Part shown: positions 35,636 through 48,135 of the stretch, piece by piece
Layout: each line of letters starts with the position of its first letter
Numbering within the stretch: position 1 is the stretch's first letter
NCBI GenBank assembly: GCA_001574975.1
Contig: KQ965734.1
Coordinates: 1,610 to 65,609, forward strand
Direction: 5' to 3'
Source of the DNA: Gonapodya prolifera JEL478
Taxonomy: Eukaryota; Monoblepharomycota; Monoblepharidomycetes; Monoblepharidales; Gonapodyaceae
Length of the DNA stretch: 64,000 nucleotides
Program-made: the position numbers and the translations under genes
The notes under the pieces: generated by a model
Seen by the model: only the letters and a program-made list of their open reading frames with translations
Database searches by the model: none
What the model was told of the DNA's origin: nothing

Positions 35636-37677
35636 ACATAATTTTATACTGCGGTAGCCCTCCCCGCGATGCAGTCTTTTGGCTTCTCCTCTTTATAGCC
35701 TACTGGGCGGGAATGCTCGTGGTTGCAAACATGGCTGTCAAAGCTGGGGATCCCAATCGCTTGCTGTGAGTGTGTATTGTTCGATGCTACCATTCCATTA
35801 TGTCACACGGTATATCCTAAAGCTTTGGATACGATGCAGAGGGGAACCTCTGCGGTGTGAACAACACCAAAACCAATTCCACGCTACGTGACATGACAAA
35901 CAAAACCAACATCTATTATTGGGACCCGCTCTCCCTCGCGACGACACTAACTCCATCAGCAAACGTCAACATTTCGTGGTCTGTATGCGTAGAGACCTGT
36001 CCTCACGTTGACGGTCAAATCGCATTTCCCTCCGTGGCAAACCATACAGGTTGCAAGTATGGTGTGAACATTACCTCGACACTGGACGTGGCCAATGCCA
36101 TCGCGGCAGGAAACTGCCCAGCGTTCTTTTACGCAACAAGCCCCGTCATCAATCGCTGCTTTCCCACGGTTGCAGTCTCAAGCAATGCCACGCAAATCTG
36201 GAACAACGGGGCGGTGGACTTCAATGCACTCCTCAACTCAGGAAAGGACCTCTTTGCCAAAGGAATTGCTGACATTGTTACCACGTGGCCTGTTCTTGTA
36301 GCAGCAGCGGGGGTCAGTCTGGTCATGTGCTTTGTTTGGCTTGTTATCATGCGAGCCTTTGTTGCACTGTTCGTGTACCTCTCGATTCTCGTTGTCCTGG
36401 TCGGATTGGATGGTGGCGCAGTCTACCTGTACTTTTTCTGGCAAACGAAACTGGCAGAATTTAATGCTACCCCTGTGGCCTCACAAACGGACCAAATGCG
36501 ATGGTCCAGGGATCTGAGTTTGGGAGCATTCATCGCTGTCGCTGTGATTGGCGGACTCCTCACGATCATCATTATCGCGCTGCGGAATCGCATTCGGATT
36601 GCAGTGCAGATTATCAAGGAAGCATCTCGCGCTATGCAAGCCGTACCATTCATAATCGTGTCACCCCTCGTCACGTTTGCTTTTGCCATCGTCCTCGTCG
36701 CCTACACTCTGTGGATTGCGTTGTTCCTGGCAACTGCACAAGGGCCCGCCGTGTTTAACGACTTTGGTGTCTACTTGAGCTCTACGCAACTGATGCAAGG
36801 CCTTCCTTACTATCATTTGTTGGGATTTTTCTGGACTTATGCTTTTCTGGTTGGCTGCAACCAAACTGTCATAGCCGGTGCCGTCGCGAGTTGGTACTGG
36901 ACCCTGGATAAGAAGAAAATACCTGGTTGGCCCGTGATAGAATCTATCAAACGAACAGTTGGATATCATCTCGGCTCCATTGCTCTGGGGTCGTTTCTTA
37001 TCGGCTTGACGCAACTTCTCCGTTACATCGTGCTGAAAGCGCACGGATGGATAAAAGATTCGCGGGGCGCCAAGTACATCAAGTATCTTCTCGTGTGCCT
37101 CCAGTGCTTCCTCGCTTGTTTGGAGCGCTTCTTAAAGTTTCTCTCCAAGAACGCGTACATTGATATGGCGATATACGGAAAACCCTTCTGCACATCCGCC
37201 AAGAACGCGTTTCAAACCCTTCTTCGCAATGCGTTCCGCCTCATTGCAGTTGATAGTGTCTCGATGTTCGTTCTTTTCATCGGGAAGCTCTGCATTACTG
37301 CCGGTGTCGCTTTTGTCGGCTACGTGTACTTGGATCGACAATCAGCTGTCTACCAAGTCCAACTCCTCCCAGTCCCCGTCGCCATCATAGGAATTGAAGC
37401 CTTCATTATTGCAAACACCTTCTTGGGTGTTTACCGTATGGCAATCGACACGATATTCCTGTGTTTCTGCGAAGATTGTGAGAAGAATGACGGATCGCCC
37501 GAAAGGCCATTCTACATGAGCGCGACCCTCCAAGGAATAACAAACAACAAAAACCAGAAGCTGCCAGCAGCGCAAACGAGGGTGAGATTGCTGAATGGTC
37601 GTCATCGAATTATGCGCTCTCTCACTTCTCTTCGGCAGATCGTCGCATCGAGGAAAGTCGCCGTGGACGAGTACTAG
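35605..37677 (+). CDS. Choline transporter-like (CTL/SLC44, Pns1-type) membrane protein
   Basis: Multispanning plasma-membrane protein of the SLC44 family. The first supported exon (to 35765) gives PPRDAVFWLLLFIAYWAGML. The next exon begins LFGYDAEGNLCGVNN, the hallmark start of the large outer loop. That loop is Cys- and Asn-rich, with many N-glycosylation sequons (NVTS-like NIT, NAT, NHT). The membrane core includes IADIVTTWPVLVAAAGVSLV and VFNDFGVYLSSTQLMQGLPY. The conserved C-terminal signature is visible from FLGVYRMAIDTIFLCFCEDCE. About 660 residues. The start is uncertain: ATG 35605 is the nearest in frame, but an upstream exon with the usual cytosolic leader may exist. Confidence 0.9.
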
Positions 37678-37728
37678 CATCATAGTTTTGGTTACGGACT
37701 GTGTATTTGATATAACATTATTTGAATA

Positions 37729-38627
37729 TCAAAGAACTTGAGACTGGAAGCTACCGCTGTATCTAGTTGGCAAAGCAAATTCCAATGCACAGGTAACTCT
37801 TGACTCTCGAACCAACTTACTGTCCGTGCCCGTCCATCGTGAGGAATATCATCTGAGTATCGAGGACGGGTGAGCTGGGCAGATCTTCGTGAAAAGGAGT
37901 CCATCTACGCACCTGGCAAATTTTGGTGCCAGGATAAAGTGCTAAGGTCAAAGAGCTTGCGTTGAAGATTTCAAGCACTGTTTGATTGTTCACACCCGGA
38001 TTCTGGAGACGAAAAACGCTTGTCGACACTACATCAAGCACTCGACAGTGTAAAAGACGAACGTACGATAAGGGAGGCAGTGATGTGAACTGACAGACCC
38101 AATCTTGCAAAACGGGACCGGCCCTCTTATGCAACGTCATCAGATACTCTTCAAGAAACAAGAAATAACTTGTGATCCACACGAAAAACAAACGTACCTA
38201 CTAAAGCGCAAAGGGTGTCTGGAAGTTGAACTCTCTCCCTGGTGATTCCCAAGCACATTTGGTTGGGTCCCAAGAAGTATGGTTCACCGTCGTTCAGCTG
38301 TATCTGGGTAGTTCATTGTACGGTGCACTGTGTAAGTTCGTGTTCCGTTCTGTCCAGCACTGTGTCGGAAATCTTCTCACTGTTTCGGTAAACTTCTGGT
38401 AGTCCTTTGCATCCGCGGAGTTGCTAATAGCGACTGCTCCATTGTGATGAATGAAGGATCGAAAAGAGTTACCAAGAGTCAAATCGACACTGTGTTATTC
38501 GATGTGGGTGAGAATGCCCTCGAGTACGGTTGGGTTGTGGGAGATTCACCTTGCGGCGCCGAAGCACGCTGGGTCTGGAAGAGGATCGATAACCAAATTT
38601 CTACAAAGATCGATTGATTCATTGTTT
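37729..38627 (-). CDS. dCTP deaminase / dUTPase-superfamily protein
   Basis: Converts dCTP to dUTP in pyrimidine deoxynucleotide metabolism. Six short exons can be joined in frame: NLVIDPLPDPACFGA, then ASVDLTLGNSFRSF, TIQLNDGEPYFLGPNQMCLG, ITRERVQLPDTLCALV, EGRSRFARLGLSVHITASLI, NPGVNNQTVLEIFNASSLTL, ALYPGTKICQ and finally RPRYSDDIPHDGRART. The motif EGRS-x-ARLGL and the terminal substrate-binding segments match bacterial Dcd proteins. The active-site Glu of the NQTVLEI region is present. The 5' end is unresolved: sequence NESIDLC at about 38622 is in frame, but no ATG in that frame precedes it without another intron. Intron density argues against recent bacterial contamination. Confidence 0.82.
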
Positions 38628-38876
38628 GATACCGAAATCGAGGGACACGTTGATCAAAATCGATCGATAAACGCGTCCGTTGAACGTTGAGCTCACTTTT
38701 CATTCAAGTAGCGCTTGATCTCTGCTCCTGATAATACTCCCATCTCTCAATCCGAAGAAGCGCCACCTGGTTTATCGCGGTGGAGGGCGGTCACGTGTCT
38801 GTTCGATCGCGATGGATTGCCGTTGCAAGTGTTTGGGTCCTTGGTCCGGCTAAAAGCCGAATTCCTCCACTTCACA

Positions 38877-39762
38877 ATGGCACTGCTGGAAATCATCCTC
38901 GTCGTTTCCTTCCTGCTCACTTTGCTGGAGACCGTGGGATACACCACCGCCGTAGAATTGGTTAAGCATCGTCCATCCGATGAATCCCATATTTTATTCC
39001 CTCGTACGGTCGTGCTGACACGCTGATGCGCTCTTCACAAAACGGTTCTTTGTTAAAAAGCTGTGGAATGTTTCGGTTTCAATACTGAGAGATCAATCAG
39101 TCGCCAAGAATAAGGAGCTCAAGGCAGAAATATTGCGACTACGGGACCAACTTGCCCGCACGAGTAGTCAGGTGAGCACCACGCGACAAAGCGGTAACTG
39201 CATTTGCTGACAAGCTGTAACGTTGCTATTGCGTTCGTTCCGTTGTCCATGGTGGTGCTACATTCGTGGCTGGGGAAAAGGATGAGTTTGCGAAGTGGGC
39301 AAAGCTCCGGAGAAAGCTAGACTCTGGTATGGCGGAATTGCAAACACAATGTGGGTTTACGACGCGTCTATTTGTGCTTGGACATTCTGGTTGAGAAGAG
39401 CTCACTCTCCAAACTTAGCTCGTGACATTGCGATGCGTCGCTCTGCCTTCGCTGCCAAAGTCACCATAACACTTACCGCATTTGCTTATGGCTCACAGGC
39501 CATACTGATGTTTTGGTACCGGAGCAACGGAGTCTTTATGCTGCCGCACGACTGGCTCGGATCGTTGGGCTGGGCGGCATCACTCCCTTCTGCTCCTGCA
39601 GGTCAGTCTTGCATATTTCATCTTTCTCACGTTCCATAGAGTTCCTGATTGGGGCATAACTCTCGACACTGCCGAACTTTACTTCCATCAGGGTTAGTCT
39701 CTGTTCCATTTTTGTTATATTGTAGTCGGCGGGTTTTCAGGAAATTAATCAAACAGTCGTGA
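38877..39762 (+). CDS. GET1: GET1/WRB tail-anchored protein insertase subunit
   Basis: ER receptor subunit that inserts tail-anchored proteins with Get2 and Get3. The first exon encodes a hydrophobic segment (LLEIILVVSFLLTLLETVGY). It is followed by LWNVSVSILRDQSVAKNKEL and, after an intron, DEFAKWAKLRRKLDS, the coiled-coil signature that binds Get3. Later exons give VTITLTAFAYGSQAILMFWY, LPHDWLGSLGWAASLPSAPA and a final span GLVSVPFLLYCSRRVF. About 190 residues, three spans as expected. The first intron uses a GTTAAG donor. A 3' exon after LPSAPAG is required to complete the third span and splices in frame. Confidence 0.88.
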
Positions 39763-39958
39763 TTTCAATTTTAAAACCATGAAGTGACCTTCATTGATTG
39801 GAGTGCAGCTTGGAGACAACCTTGGACCCACAAATTGGTCCACATTCCCCCTCTTTTCCCTTCTTTCCCTCTCACCCTTCTCGACATCTTTGATTTGTGA
39901 AGCCCTCTTGACAGCTAGTGATTTTGTCCTCAAGAACGAGTGCTACGAATAGTTAGAG

Positions 39959-40951
39959 ATGGTGGATGCGCCCGGCATGAGGTGAGATAAAGGGATTCCA
40001 AGAACTCCATTGACTGTTTTCTCGAGCCTCCCGATGATTTTTCTTTTGTGATCCGTCCTTTTGGTCGGAAAGCGTCGAGCTGGAGACCCCGGATCCCAGC
40101 GAACATGCGGTGAAGCGTCCACGAGATGAGGATAGCGAGGAAGGAGACGCTCATGTCGTTGAAAAGATGGAGGAGCCAGAGGAAGGGGAAACTCATCAGG
40201 TATGCGAGAAACTTTAAAGTTGACGGTGTTCTTGTCGTGACGAGGTTTGATCTCCGATTCATTCCTGGATCGCTTCACAACAAGCAGCAGCCTGAGAAGC
40301 GAGTCAAATTGGACAACACTCAGAATGCGGAAACCAAGCAGCGGACCAAGCGGATGTTTGGACAGCTTCTGGGGACGTTGAACAAGTTCAAAGAACAGAC
40401 GGCGACGAAGACGGAAGCTGTGAGCTGCATATTTCGAGGTCCCTTTTCTCCGGATTTTATGACCGACGGCAATTGTTTACCTACCCCGCCCCCCTCCTTT
40501 ACCCCCCGTGCAGCAAATTCGGCGAGAGGAATTCGAAAGGAGCCTGTCGGAGAAGCTCGCAAAAGAAAAGGCAGAGCTTGCGGTAAAAGTTGCAACCGAG
40601 AACGAGGAGCGACGAAAGTTGCGAGACGAGCAGCGCAAAAAGGAGGAGGAGACGAAACGGGTGCAATTGATGGAATTGCAACGCCGGAACAAGTCACACC
40701 TTTCCAACTACGTGAAAACCACCGCCTCTCCCCCCATATACTACCTCCCCGCCAAAATGAGTGACGCCGTGCAGGAAGTGCTGACTGCTCAAAAGCGCGA
40801 GGTCGCGCTCGAATCTACCAGGGACTTGAAAGACGGTATGAATGGCACTCATGATGGCGATGGAGATGAGCTTGTAGATCTTGACGTGAAGGTCGGAGGG
40901 CTAGAAACTGGTGAGCTTGGCGTCCGTGATGACGATGGGATGGACATGTAA
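39959..40951 (+). CDS. Pinin/SDK/memA-domain protein
   Basis: Pinin is a nuclear protein of the exon-junction and splicing machinery. The spliced protein starts MVDAPGMSVELETPDPSEH, has an acidic N-terminus (RPRDEDSEEG), then the conserved box TKQRTKRMFGQLLGTLNKFK. This is followed by a long charged coiled coil (REEFERSLSEKLAKEKAEL, ERRKLRDEQRKKEEETKR) that includes the family signature RVQLMELQRRNKSHLSNYV and YYLPAK. The C-terminus is acidic (DGDGDELVDLDVKV). About 270 residues, shorter than animal pinin because the RS-rich tail is missing. Short introns of 50-130 nt. Confidence 0.88.
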
Positions 40952-41191
40952 CATAGCATCACAACTGAAATTGAAATGCATTCTTCTGTCACTTTCTGAT
41001 CCGGACATAGTTGCTTCCGAAAGCATCTTCGTTTGACCTTTTTTGTATTCGAAAATTAGTTCAAGGAAGTAAGGGAATTTTCCATTAAAATAGTTCGCTT
41101 GCCGAGTTGTTGCCTGGTAGACGGCTGATTTTAGCTGAAATCGGGTCAGGCCAAATTCCGAATCCCTCTGATCGTCGACTCTTTGTCGGCG

Positions 41192-42723
41192 ATGGAGCGT
41201 GGGAAAGTCATAAAAAACGATCTTTCCTTCGAACAACTAAGAGCAGCTCTCAATGCCCGCATTGATGGGCTGGCTCCCTTTTTATCGCTTACGCTGGCGA
41301 GCTTTTCTTCAACTGGGCGGGGATTAATGGCCACACAGGACATCGATGATGGAGATTTTATCGTAGCCATTCCTTATTCTCTGTTGATTACGTCGTGCGA
41401 TCTTCGCGCGGCGCGGAAACGATCAAATCCCATGGAAGCTTCGTTTTCGTTTGGTGATCTTCCAGAACACTTGCAGTTGACATTGTGGATTCTGTTGGCG
41501 AGGAGAGCGCCGATGCTCCTTGAAAACTCTTTCCAGAACCTATTTTGTGACTTGTTGCCAACCAGATTTGAAACAGTTCCGTTGACCTGGCCAGTCGCTT
41601 GGATCAAGGCCCTCTTCCCAGAAGGTACCGCAAAGGGGATATTGCGGCGAAAGAATGACGTCTTGGACGATTTTCGGAAGCTGCAGGCTGCAATGCGTCA
41701 GGCCGAGGCATCCTCGTGTGATTTTGACAGGCACCTTTCAAAACTAGATTGTGATTTTGAAGAGTTTGAGCTCGCATGGCTTTGTGGTGAGCCCCGGTAC
41801 TTTGATTTCGAATGTAGAGGTTTGCCTGACTTTCCATAAAGTGAATACTCGTTGCATATCGTTGAAGGTGCCTGTTGAAGGTGACCTGAATGCGAGGGTC
41901 ACTCGATGCACTCAATGTACTACCGCTCTTGCTCCATTTTTGGATTTGCTGAACCATTCCTCATCTGCACAGTGCATAGCCCGCAACCTTGTCATCAACG
42001 ATGAATGGGTTTTCGCAATCAGATCACAAGCAAAGATTCCTCGATCGGCGCAAGCGTTCATTCATTACGGATCCCATGACAATCTCTTCCTTTTTACAGA
42101 GTACGGCTTCGTGGAAGGAGGAAACACCAACGATTCTCTTGAATTCGATGTGGGAATGATTCGCCAAGTGGTTGAACTGGCACTGAAAGAAGCCCGGATA
42201 AATATGAACCACCTGGATCAGATCTCTAATTTGGTACTCACTGAAGTTGGAGGAGCGTGAGTTTCGATTGCAATCGTCAGGTTTATCGAGATTTGTAACT
42301 GTTACTGGAGAAAGGAGTTTGTCCTTGATGCCGTGGGAGCCTTCTTTTCCTCTTCAAAGTCTCCTGGTTCTTCTTTCGTTTGTTCTGGGTGCGGTACGAT
42401 TTACGTTGGAGGAAAGGACAAAGAAGCGGAGCGACGTCTATGTCAGAAAAGCACTTGATGTTGCTGTGGGACATTGGAGATCTTGGGAATGCGGTATTCC
42501 TGCAACTATCATCGGAGACCGTGCTGTGAGCTCAGCTCAGGAGATATCTGTCACAGTTTGGCAAGCGACAAAGGAGGTGGCTCGGACTTCTGTGTTTCCT
42601 TGGATGTCCAATCTTTCTTCACTGTCGTGTGACGTACCGTCGCACGTGATAGATATGGTTAGAATATTTTATGAATCTCGCTTGGATCTCATTGAACGCG
42701 CTCAATGGGAGTGGAAGTCCTGA
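41192..42723 (+). CDS. SET-domain lysine methyltransferase, SETD4/RLSMT-like
   Basis: S-adenosylmethionine-dependent protein lysine methyltransferase of the split-SET type. SET motifs in order: STGRGLMATQDIDDGDFIVA, then VNTRCISLKVPVEGDL after an intron, then CTTALAPFLDLLNHSS (the Asn-His that binds SAM), SQAKIPRSAQAFIHYGSHDN and FTEYGFVEGG. A C-terminal Rubisco-LSMT substrate-binding domain covers SLSLMPWEPSFPLQSLLVLL to the end. An intron of about 58 nt between EVGGA and SLSLMPW restores frame; without it the gene would appear frameshifted. The start is at ATG 41192. Confidence 0.87.
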
Positions 42724-42812
42724 AGAGAAATATAATATACAGTACACAAGGCGTTGGTGTTCACATTCCTACTCTCACGTTTTCCCGTCCTTTACCATTT
42801 CACCATTCCCTG

Positions 42813-45599
42813 ATGAAGCGACAAGGAGAAACCGATGAGCAGGATCCCGATGTCGAGTTCAAAAAGCCTCGTTTGGATGAAGAAGACCCCGTGATAAAGG
42901 ACGATCCGGATTGGGATGATATGGAAGTGAAATTGGAGTATAACGACGTGGAAGTGCAGAATGGCGGGGAGAACGAAGGATTCTCTGATGAGGAGGATAC
43001 TAAAGATGGCATAATAGAAAAGATGGAGGATATTGAAGCTTCGGATCACCAGGAAGCTGGAGAAATTGGTGCAGCAGGAGAATTGGAGCCCCAGACTGAT
43101 ATGGGACTGCGCTATAAGGTGGGTTTCTATATTTCTAACGTCTAATGTGTTTTCCGTAGTGAACTCCTCATGTTGCAGGTTCAGCTGTCCAACATTTACA
43201 AGTTCAGTAGCCGTGGGGATGTGGAGGCATTCTGCAAGAAGAACGGCATCGTGAATGTCAAAGTTAAAAAGATACCAAAGGTGGACAATGCTCTGCTTAC
43301 GTTCATGGTTCGTAACCCCTTCAGTTTAGTTTCATTGCTTCAATTTGAAACCTCTCTGAGTAGTCCGAAGCGGAAATGAACGTCGCTTTGCGAGTACTAG
43401 ATGGTAAAATTATGAAAGGAAAGAGTGTGTCTCTTAATGTTCTTGCTGTAGGTTTCGGTTGATCTCGATTGATTTCGCTTCGAGAAGCTGAAATCATCAT
43501 CGCAGCTCAATGTCCCGCAGAGGAAAGAGAAGCCCACAAGGAACGACCGCAGTGAAAGTGATGATAGGACTCCGTCGGAACGTCTTGCGGATCAAGTGAC
43601 GGTGAGCAGGTATCTATTCTGGATCCAGAGATTCGATCAAAATCATTGAATTATTGGAAGCCTTTGTGGAGAAAACCCTACGAAGAGCAGTTGGCAATCA
43701 AATCAACAGAACTCCAACGGGTACTAGGTCGGAAAGGTCTGGTGAGCGAACTCTACGCGATTCAGAACCTCCGAGAAGATCAAAGGAGAGACCTTGCTTG
43801 GCTAGAAAGCGGGTAAGTGTGCGGTACTTTCTGATCAGCCTGGCATCTCTGGGAGTAGTGGTTTGCTCATCACTCGAACATCATAGTACTGAATACACCG
43901 GTGGTGTCCCCTGTCCATTTCGCGACATAATTCCGTCTCCCATCACCGAAAATTATCGTACCAAGTGCGAGTTCTCGATAGGAAGAGATCTATCGGGTGA
44001 GCTTACGGTTGGGTTCCTGCTTGGGGGTTTTAGATCTGGTGAGATGATAGTGATGGTGAGTTTTCGTTTGTTTTCAATTGTATTACTCATCAACATAATT
44101 GGTATGCTTTCCAGGATCCATCGGAGACGAAACACGTCAGCAAACCTGCACTAGTTTTTGCTCGAATCATGCAGGTCGATGTTGGAACAACATCAATGGT
44201 TACCATTTACTGACGTGCTGATATAGGACCACGTTCGTGCAAGTGAATACCCTCCTTATGATCGAAAGCTGAAATCAGGTGTCTGGCGACTGCTTGTATC
44301 CAAAACGTTTTTGTCTGGCGAAAGTGAGCGACTCTGCTGTTGGTGTCCCTGCATGGTAGTTCAACACAGACGTTACCGCAACACAGACATGATGGTTGTT
44401 CAAATCGATCCTCGTTCCCTTACAGAGGAACAGATTGCCCAAGAAAAAATCGCGTTGCAGGAGCGATTCGCAGCTGGTGCTGCCGCCGCGAAGCTCAACT
44501 TGACAAGCCTCATGTACCAGGTGGGGACCGCTCTTTCTGACCACACTATGCTCCTGTGAAACTCACCACTATTCAGGAGTGGACTGGTGTCTTTGATGGC
44601 TTCAGTGACAAGGCTCCTCTCACTCTACTGGCAGGAGAGCCACACGTCCACGAAGTTCTTTGTGGGATTAAGTGAGGCACGCTGACCTCTTTTAACCCGC
44701 AGCATATTCTCATATCACTCCCTCGCTGTCAGATTTCGAGTGTCTCCGTTTGCATTTTTCCAAATTAATACACCGGCCACGGAAATTCTTTATGGTATCG
44801 TCAAGGATTGGTGCGGTCTTTCGGCCGGTGTTAGGGATACTGTAGTACTTGGTATGCGCACAGTGAACCAACCGGTGATAGAGTCCTGAATCGACTTTGT
44901 ACAGATCTCTGCTGTGGCACTGGAACCATTGGATTGACTTTGGCGAAGCTTGCAAGGCGTGTCATTGGGGTTGAGATGGTCAAACAGGCTATCGCAGATG
45001 CCAAGGAAAACGCACGAGCTAATGGTTGGTGTTCCGTTTTGCCGCTGTATGATCTACATGCTGACTGCGATACCTGCAGAAATATGGAATGTGGACTACA
45101 TATGCGGGAAGGTGGAGCAAGTGATTCCACAAGTGATCAAGCGAGTGACTAGAGAGATGAAGGTTGTGGCGGTTCTTGACCCTCCTCGTGAGGGAGTACG
45201 TGGGTATATTTTTTGCACAGGCACCGTTACTTGAATGCGAGATTCCCTTTTTCGGATCTACTGACAGATGCCAGTGTGATTGAAGCCATTCGTGCATGCA
45301 CTGAGTTGCGACATATTGTCTATGTTGCTTGCAACGCAGCAGCGGCTGTGCAGAACTTCGTCGCACTTTGCCGACCTACATCAAACAAGTACAAAGGGCG
45401 ACCATTCAAGATGACTCGGGCTCAACCGATCGACATGTTTCCGCACAGTAAACCCGTGGAGCTCGTGTTGGAATTCCGTCGGGATCCCCCTGCTTCAGCT
45501 CCAGCGGTGGCGGACCCCACAGCTGCAATGGGCAGCGTCGCATCTGTAGGAGCTAATCCCGCGGCTCCTGAAGGCGGCTCGAATCCGCTGGCAGCCTGA
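42813..45599 (+). CDS. TRM2: tRNA (uracil-5-)-methyltransferase, TRM2/TRMT2A type
   Basis: Makes ribothymidine at position 54 in the T-loop of tRNA. The N-terminus is acidic. An RRM-like domain follows (VQLSNIYKFSSRGDVEAFCK, VALRVLDGKIMKGKSVSL), as in animal TRMT2A. The TrmA core shows VPCPFRDIIPSPITENYRTK, CEFSIGRDLSGELTVGF, FRVSPFAFFQINTPATEILY, VVLDLCCGTGTIGLTLAKLA, AVLDPPREG and the catalytic Cys in HIVYVACNAAA. The C-terminal end is Ala/Pro-rich. About ten exons. An insert with a Gln/Glu/Ala-rich helix lies between the two parts of the central domain. All motif I-X elements needed for activity appear present. Confidence 0.92.
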
Positions 45600-45762
45600 A
45601 GATCCGGCCGTTGTTATGAAGAACTTCCACACATAAAGCATTTGCATTTAAGATGTCTCTTCAATTCAAAAACAAAATACGATAATATGCATTCAAAGAG
45701 CTGTACCTTCTCATTAGCTCAGCTCGGTGCACCACACCCGGCAGGCTTTTTAATTCTTGGCC

Positions 45763-48135
45763 ATGACCGATCCAACCCCCAATTCAAGACCTGATTATGT
45801 TCTCATCTTCCGGCATAGTCTCAGAAGCAATGAAAATAAGGACATTCGGGATCAAGCGTGGAATGAACTCACTGCACGTCTGGGCAGCTTCGGCAGTTCG
45901 GCTTCCGTCACATGGAAATCAATCGACAAAGATCGAATCGCGATCTGTGTCGGTATATCTGAAGAAACTGTCGTAGAAGCTCTGAAGGAAGAGAGGTCTG
46001 TTACGTTTTGCGGGGAAATTGCATGAATGATCTCAAATTCGTTGATCAATTTTACTCCATCAAATAGCTTGCGAGAATACTGGGCTGGCGGCCCCGTGTC
46101 ATTGGTCCTTCCTTTCTCTCGCGACAAACCTACACAGTCGACTCGTCTCCGCATTATCCATGCTCTTCTGACGGAACCCCTCTGCCGTGGTGGTGCAGGC
46201 ATCCAACTTGGCAGGGGGACTTCTCTTGACAAGGCTCGGGCCACCCTCGGCAGCGAGGAGAGCATCGATTTCTCTGAATTCGTGGAATCCATTTTCCCAC
46301 TCATGGACGCCGACTTCAACAGCCAGTGGCTGTCTTCGTGGTCAAAGAAGACCATCAGCACTGCGAAAATCGGTCAGGTGCGGGACGTGTACGGCGAGCG
46401 CGTCGCCTACTACTTCGCGTTCGAGTTGTACTACAACCGCTGGCTCGTCCCTCTTGCCGCCGTCGGCACGCTCGCCTGGCTCACCGGAATGGGACAGCAT
46501 CGGGCGTGGTGGGGTGCTTTTGTGGTGACTTGGGCTCTGCTCTTCACCGCGTTCTTGAAACGCCGGTGTGTCGAACTAGCAAACCTGTGGCGGACAAACT
46601 ATGTTTCCGCCGTGGAGGAGTCGCTACAGCCCGAGATTGCACACGAAGGAGCAAGAGTATCAAACCCACTGACGGGACAGTCATTCGATCTGGGACCGGC
46701 GCATGCTGCCTTCCTCTCCGTGGGAAGAGCGATTGGTGCTGCGAGAGCTGCCGAGGCGTTCCCTTTCAACCGTTTTGCTGCGAAGCTAGCCGTCACATGG
46801 CCGGCAATTGCGATTGGGTTTGTGGCAATGGTCATATTCAACGCTATTGTGTTCAGCTTGGATACGTTTGTATCTGAGGTGGGCTCGTCATGAATCTTTG
46901 CTTCTTTCATCGAGACTAAAGATGTGAGGGAATAGTACTACCAAGGGCCACTGAAGACCCCGCTTAGTTTTGTTCCCATGACCGTCTTTCTCGTTTTGGG
47001 AGGACCTCTTCGAGAGTTTCTGACAAACCTCGCGCAAAAGCTGACGAACGAAGAGCGCCACAGAACACCGTCAGCCAAGGATAGGGAGCTTACGTTCAAG
47101 CTGTTTTTGCTGCAGAGCATGGCGACTTTCATGCCCGGTCTGTTCATGACGTTTGTTTACTTGCCATTCGCCGGCAAAGTTTGGTGGCTTGGCAATCCCC
47201 CAAGGAAGCAGCGATTGGAGGAGACGGTGGTGCGTCTTCAATGTTGAAAAGCCTGCCCTGCCTTTGATTTGCAATCATGTTTTCCCTTCCCACAGACATA
47301 CCTCTTGGTAACAGGCCAGATCGCCAACGCCTTCCTGGAGAACGTTGTTCCATTCATCACCCGCGCGCTCTTCACCGAGGTGGCACACGTCCAAGAGCAT
47401 GGCGTCGCTCACACAGTTGCCAGTACTGGTGGAATTCGAGGCGCTGTAGCGGACGCGATACGCACGGTGCGCGACGACATAACGGGTGGAACTGGGGACA
47501 CTCTCCTTGCTCAGATCCGGCGCGAACGCGGATGGCCCGTGTATGACGACTTTGCGGACTACGCGGAGATGGTGGGCCAGTTTGGAAGCGTGGTACTGTT
47601 CTCAGTCGTGTTTCCCCTGGCACCGCTCTTTGCGCTGGCCAACAATTACGTCGAGATTCGCTCGGATGCGTTTAAACTTGCCCGAGCGATGCAAAGGCCC
47701 GTGCCTGAACGGGCAGAGGGGTTGAGAGGGTGGGAGGACGGGATGGTGGGTTGATGTTCCTTTGCACTTCACCGCATGCGTTCACCGTTGCCGCATTCAC
47801 CCTCGTATTATCAGGCAATGCTGACGTACCTCGCCTCAATCGTATCCGCCACACTTGTCTCGTACGCCTCGTCTGACGTGATCGACATCACGTCCGTGGC
47901 CGGTACGGTGCTTGTGGGCCAGTTGTTGTTCTTTGTCGGCGGGTATGTGGCGCAGGGGATTGCGCGGGCGTTTCCGATCCCGGCGCAGGAGGACGAGCGC
48001 GCGCGTGAGCGGCAGGCGAGGCTTCAAGTCGCCGAAGGACTTGGGGCAAAGCCGGGGTGGAAGCAAATGGTGGTGAACCCGGACGGTGGTGGGGAGTTGA
48101 GGGGGTTGTTGGAGAAACTTGGGAAGAATGAGTGA
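45763..48135 (+). CDS. Anoctamin/TMEM16 family protein (Ist2-like)
   Basis: Multispanning membrane protein of the TMEM16 lipid scramblase/ion channel family; fungal members tether ER to plasma membrane. The cytosolic N-domain has SLREYWAGGPVSLVLPFSR and LRIIHALLTEPLCRGGAGI. The core begins QVRDVYGERVAYYFAFELYY and continues through WLVPLAAVGTLAWLTGM, WWGAFVVTWALLFTAFLKR and YVSAVEESLQPE. Later segments: FPFNRFAAKLAVTWPAIAI, LEETVTYLLVTGQIANAFLE, YDDFADYAEMVGQFGSVVLF and PLAPLFALANNYVEIRSDAF, the last matching the conserved Ca-site helix region. About 700 residues, about five exons. It lacks a long basic Ist2-type tail, ending ELRGLLEKLGKNE. Confidence 0.9.

Noticed and set aside
42240-42300. 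Apparent frameshift in the SET-domain gene
   Set aside because: A 58-nt GT-AG intron between EVGGA and SLSLMPW removes the frame conflict.
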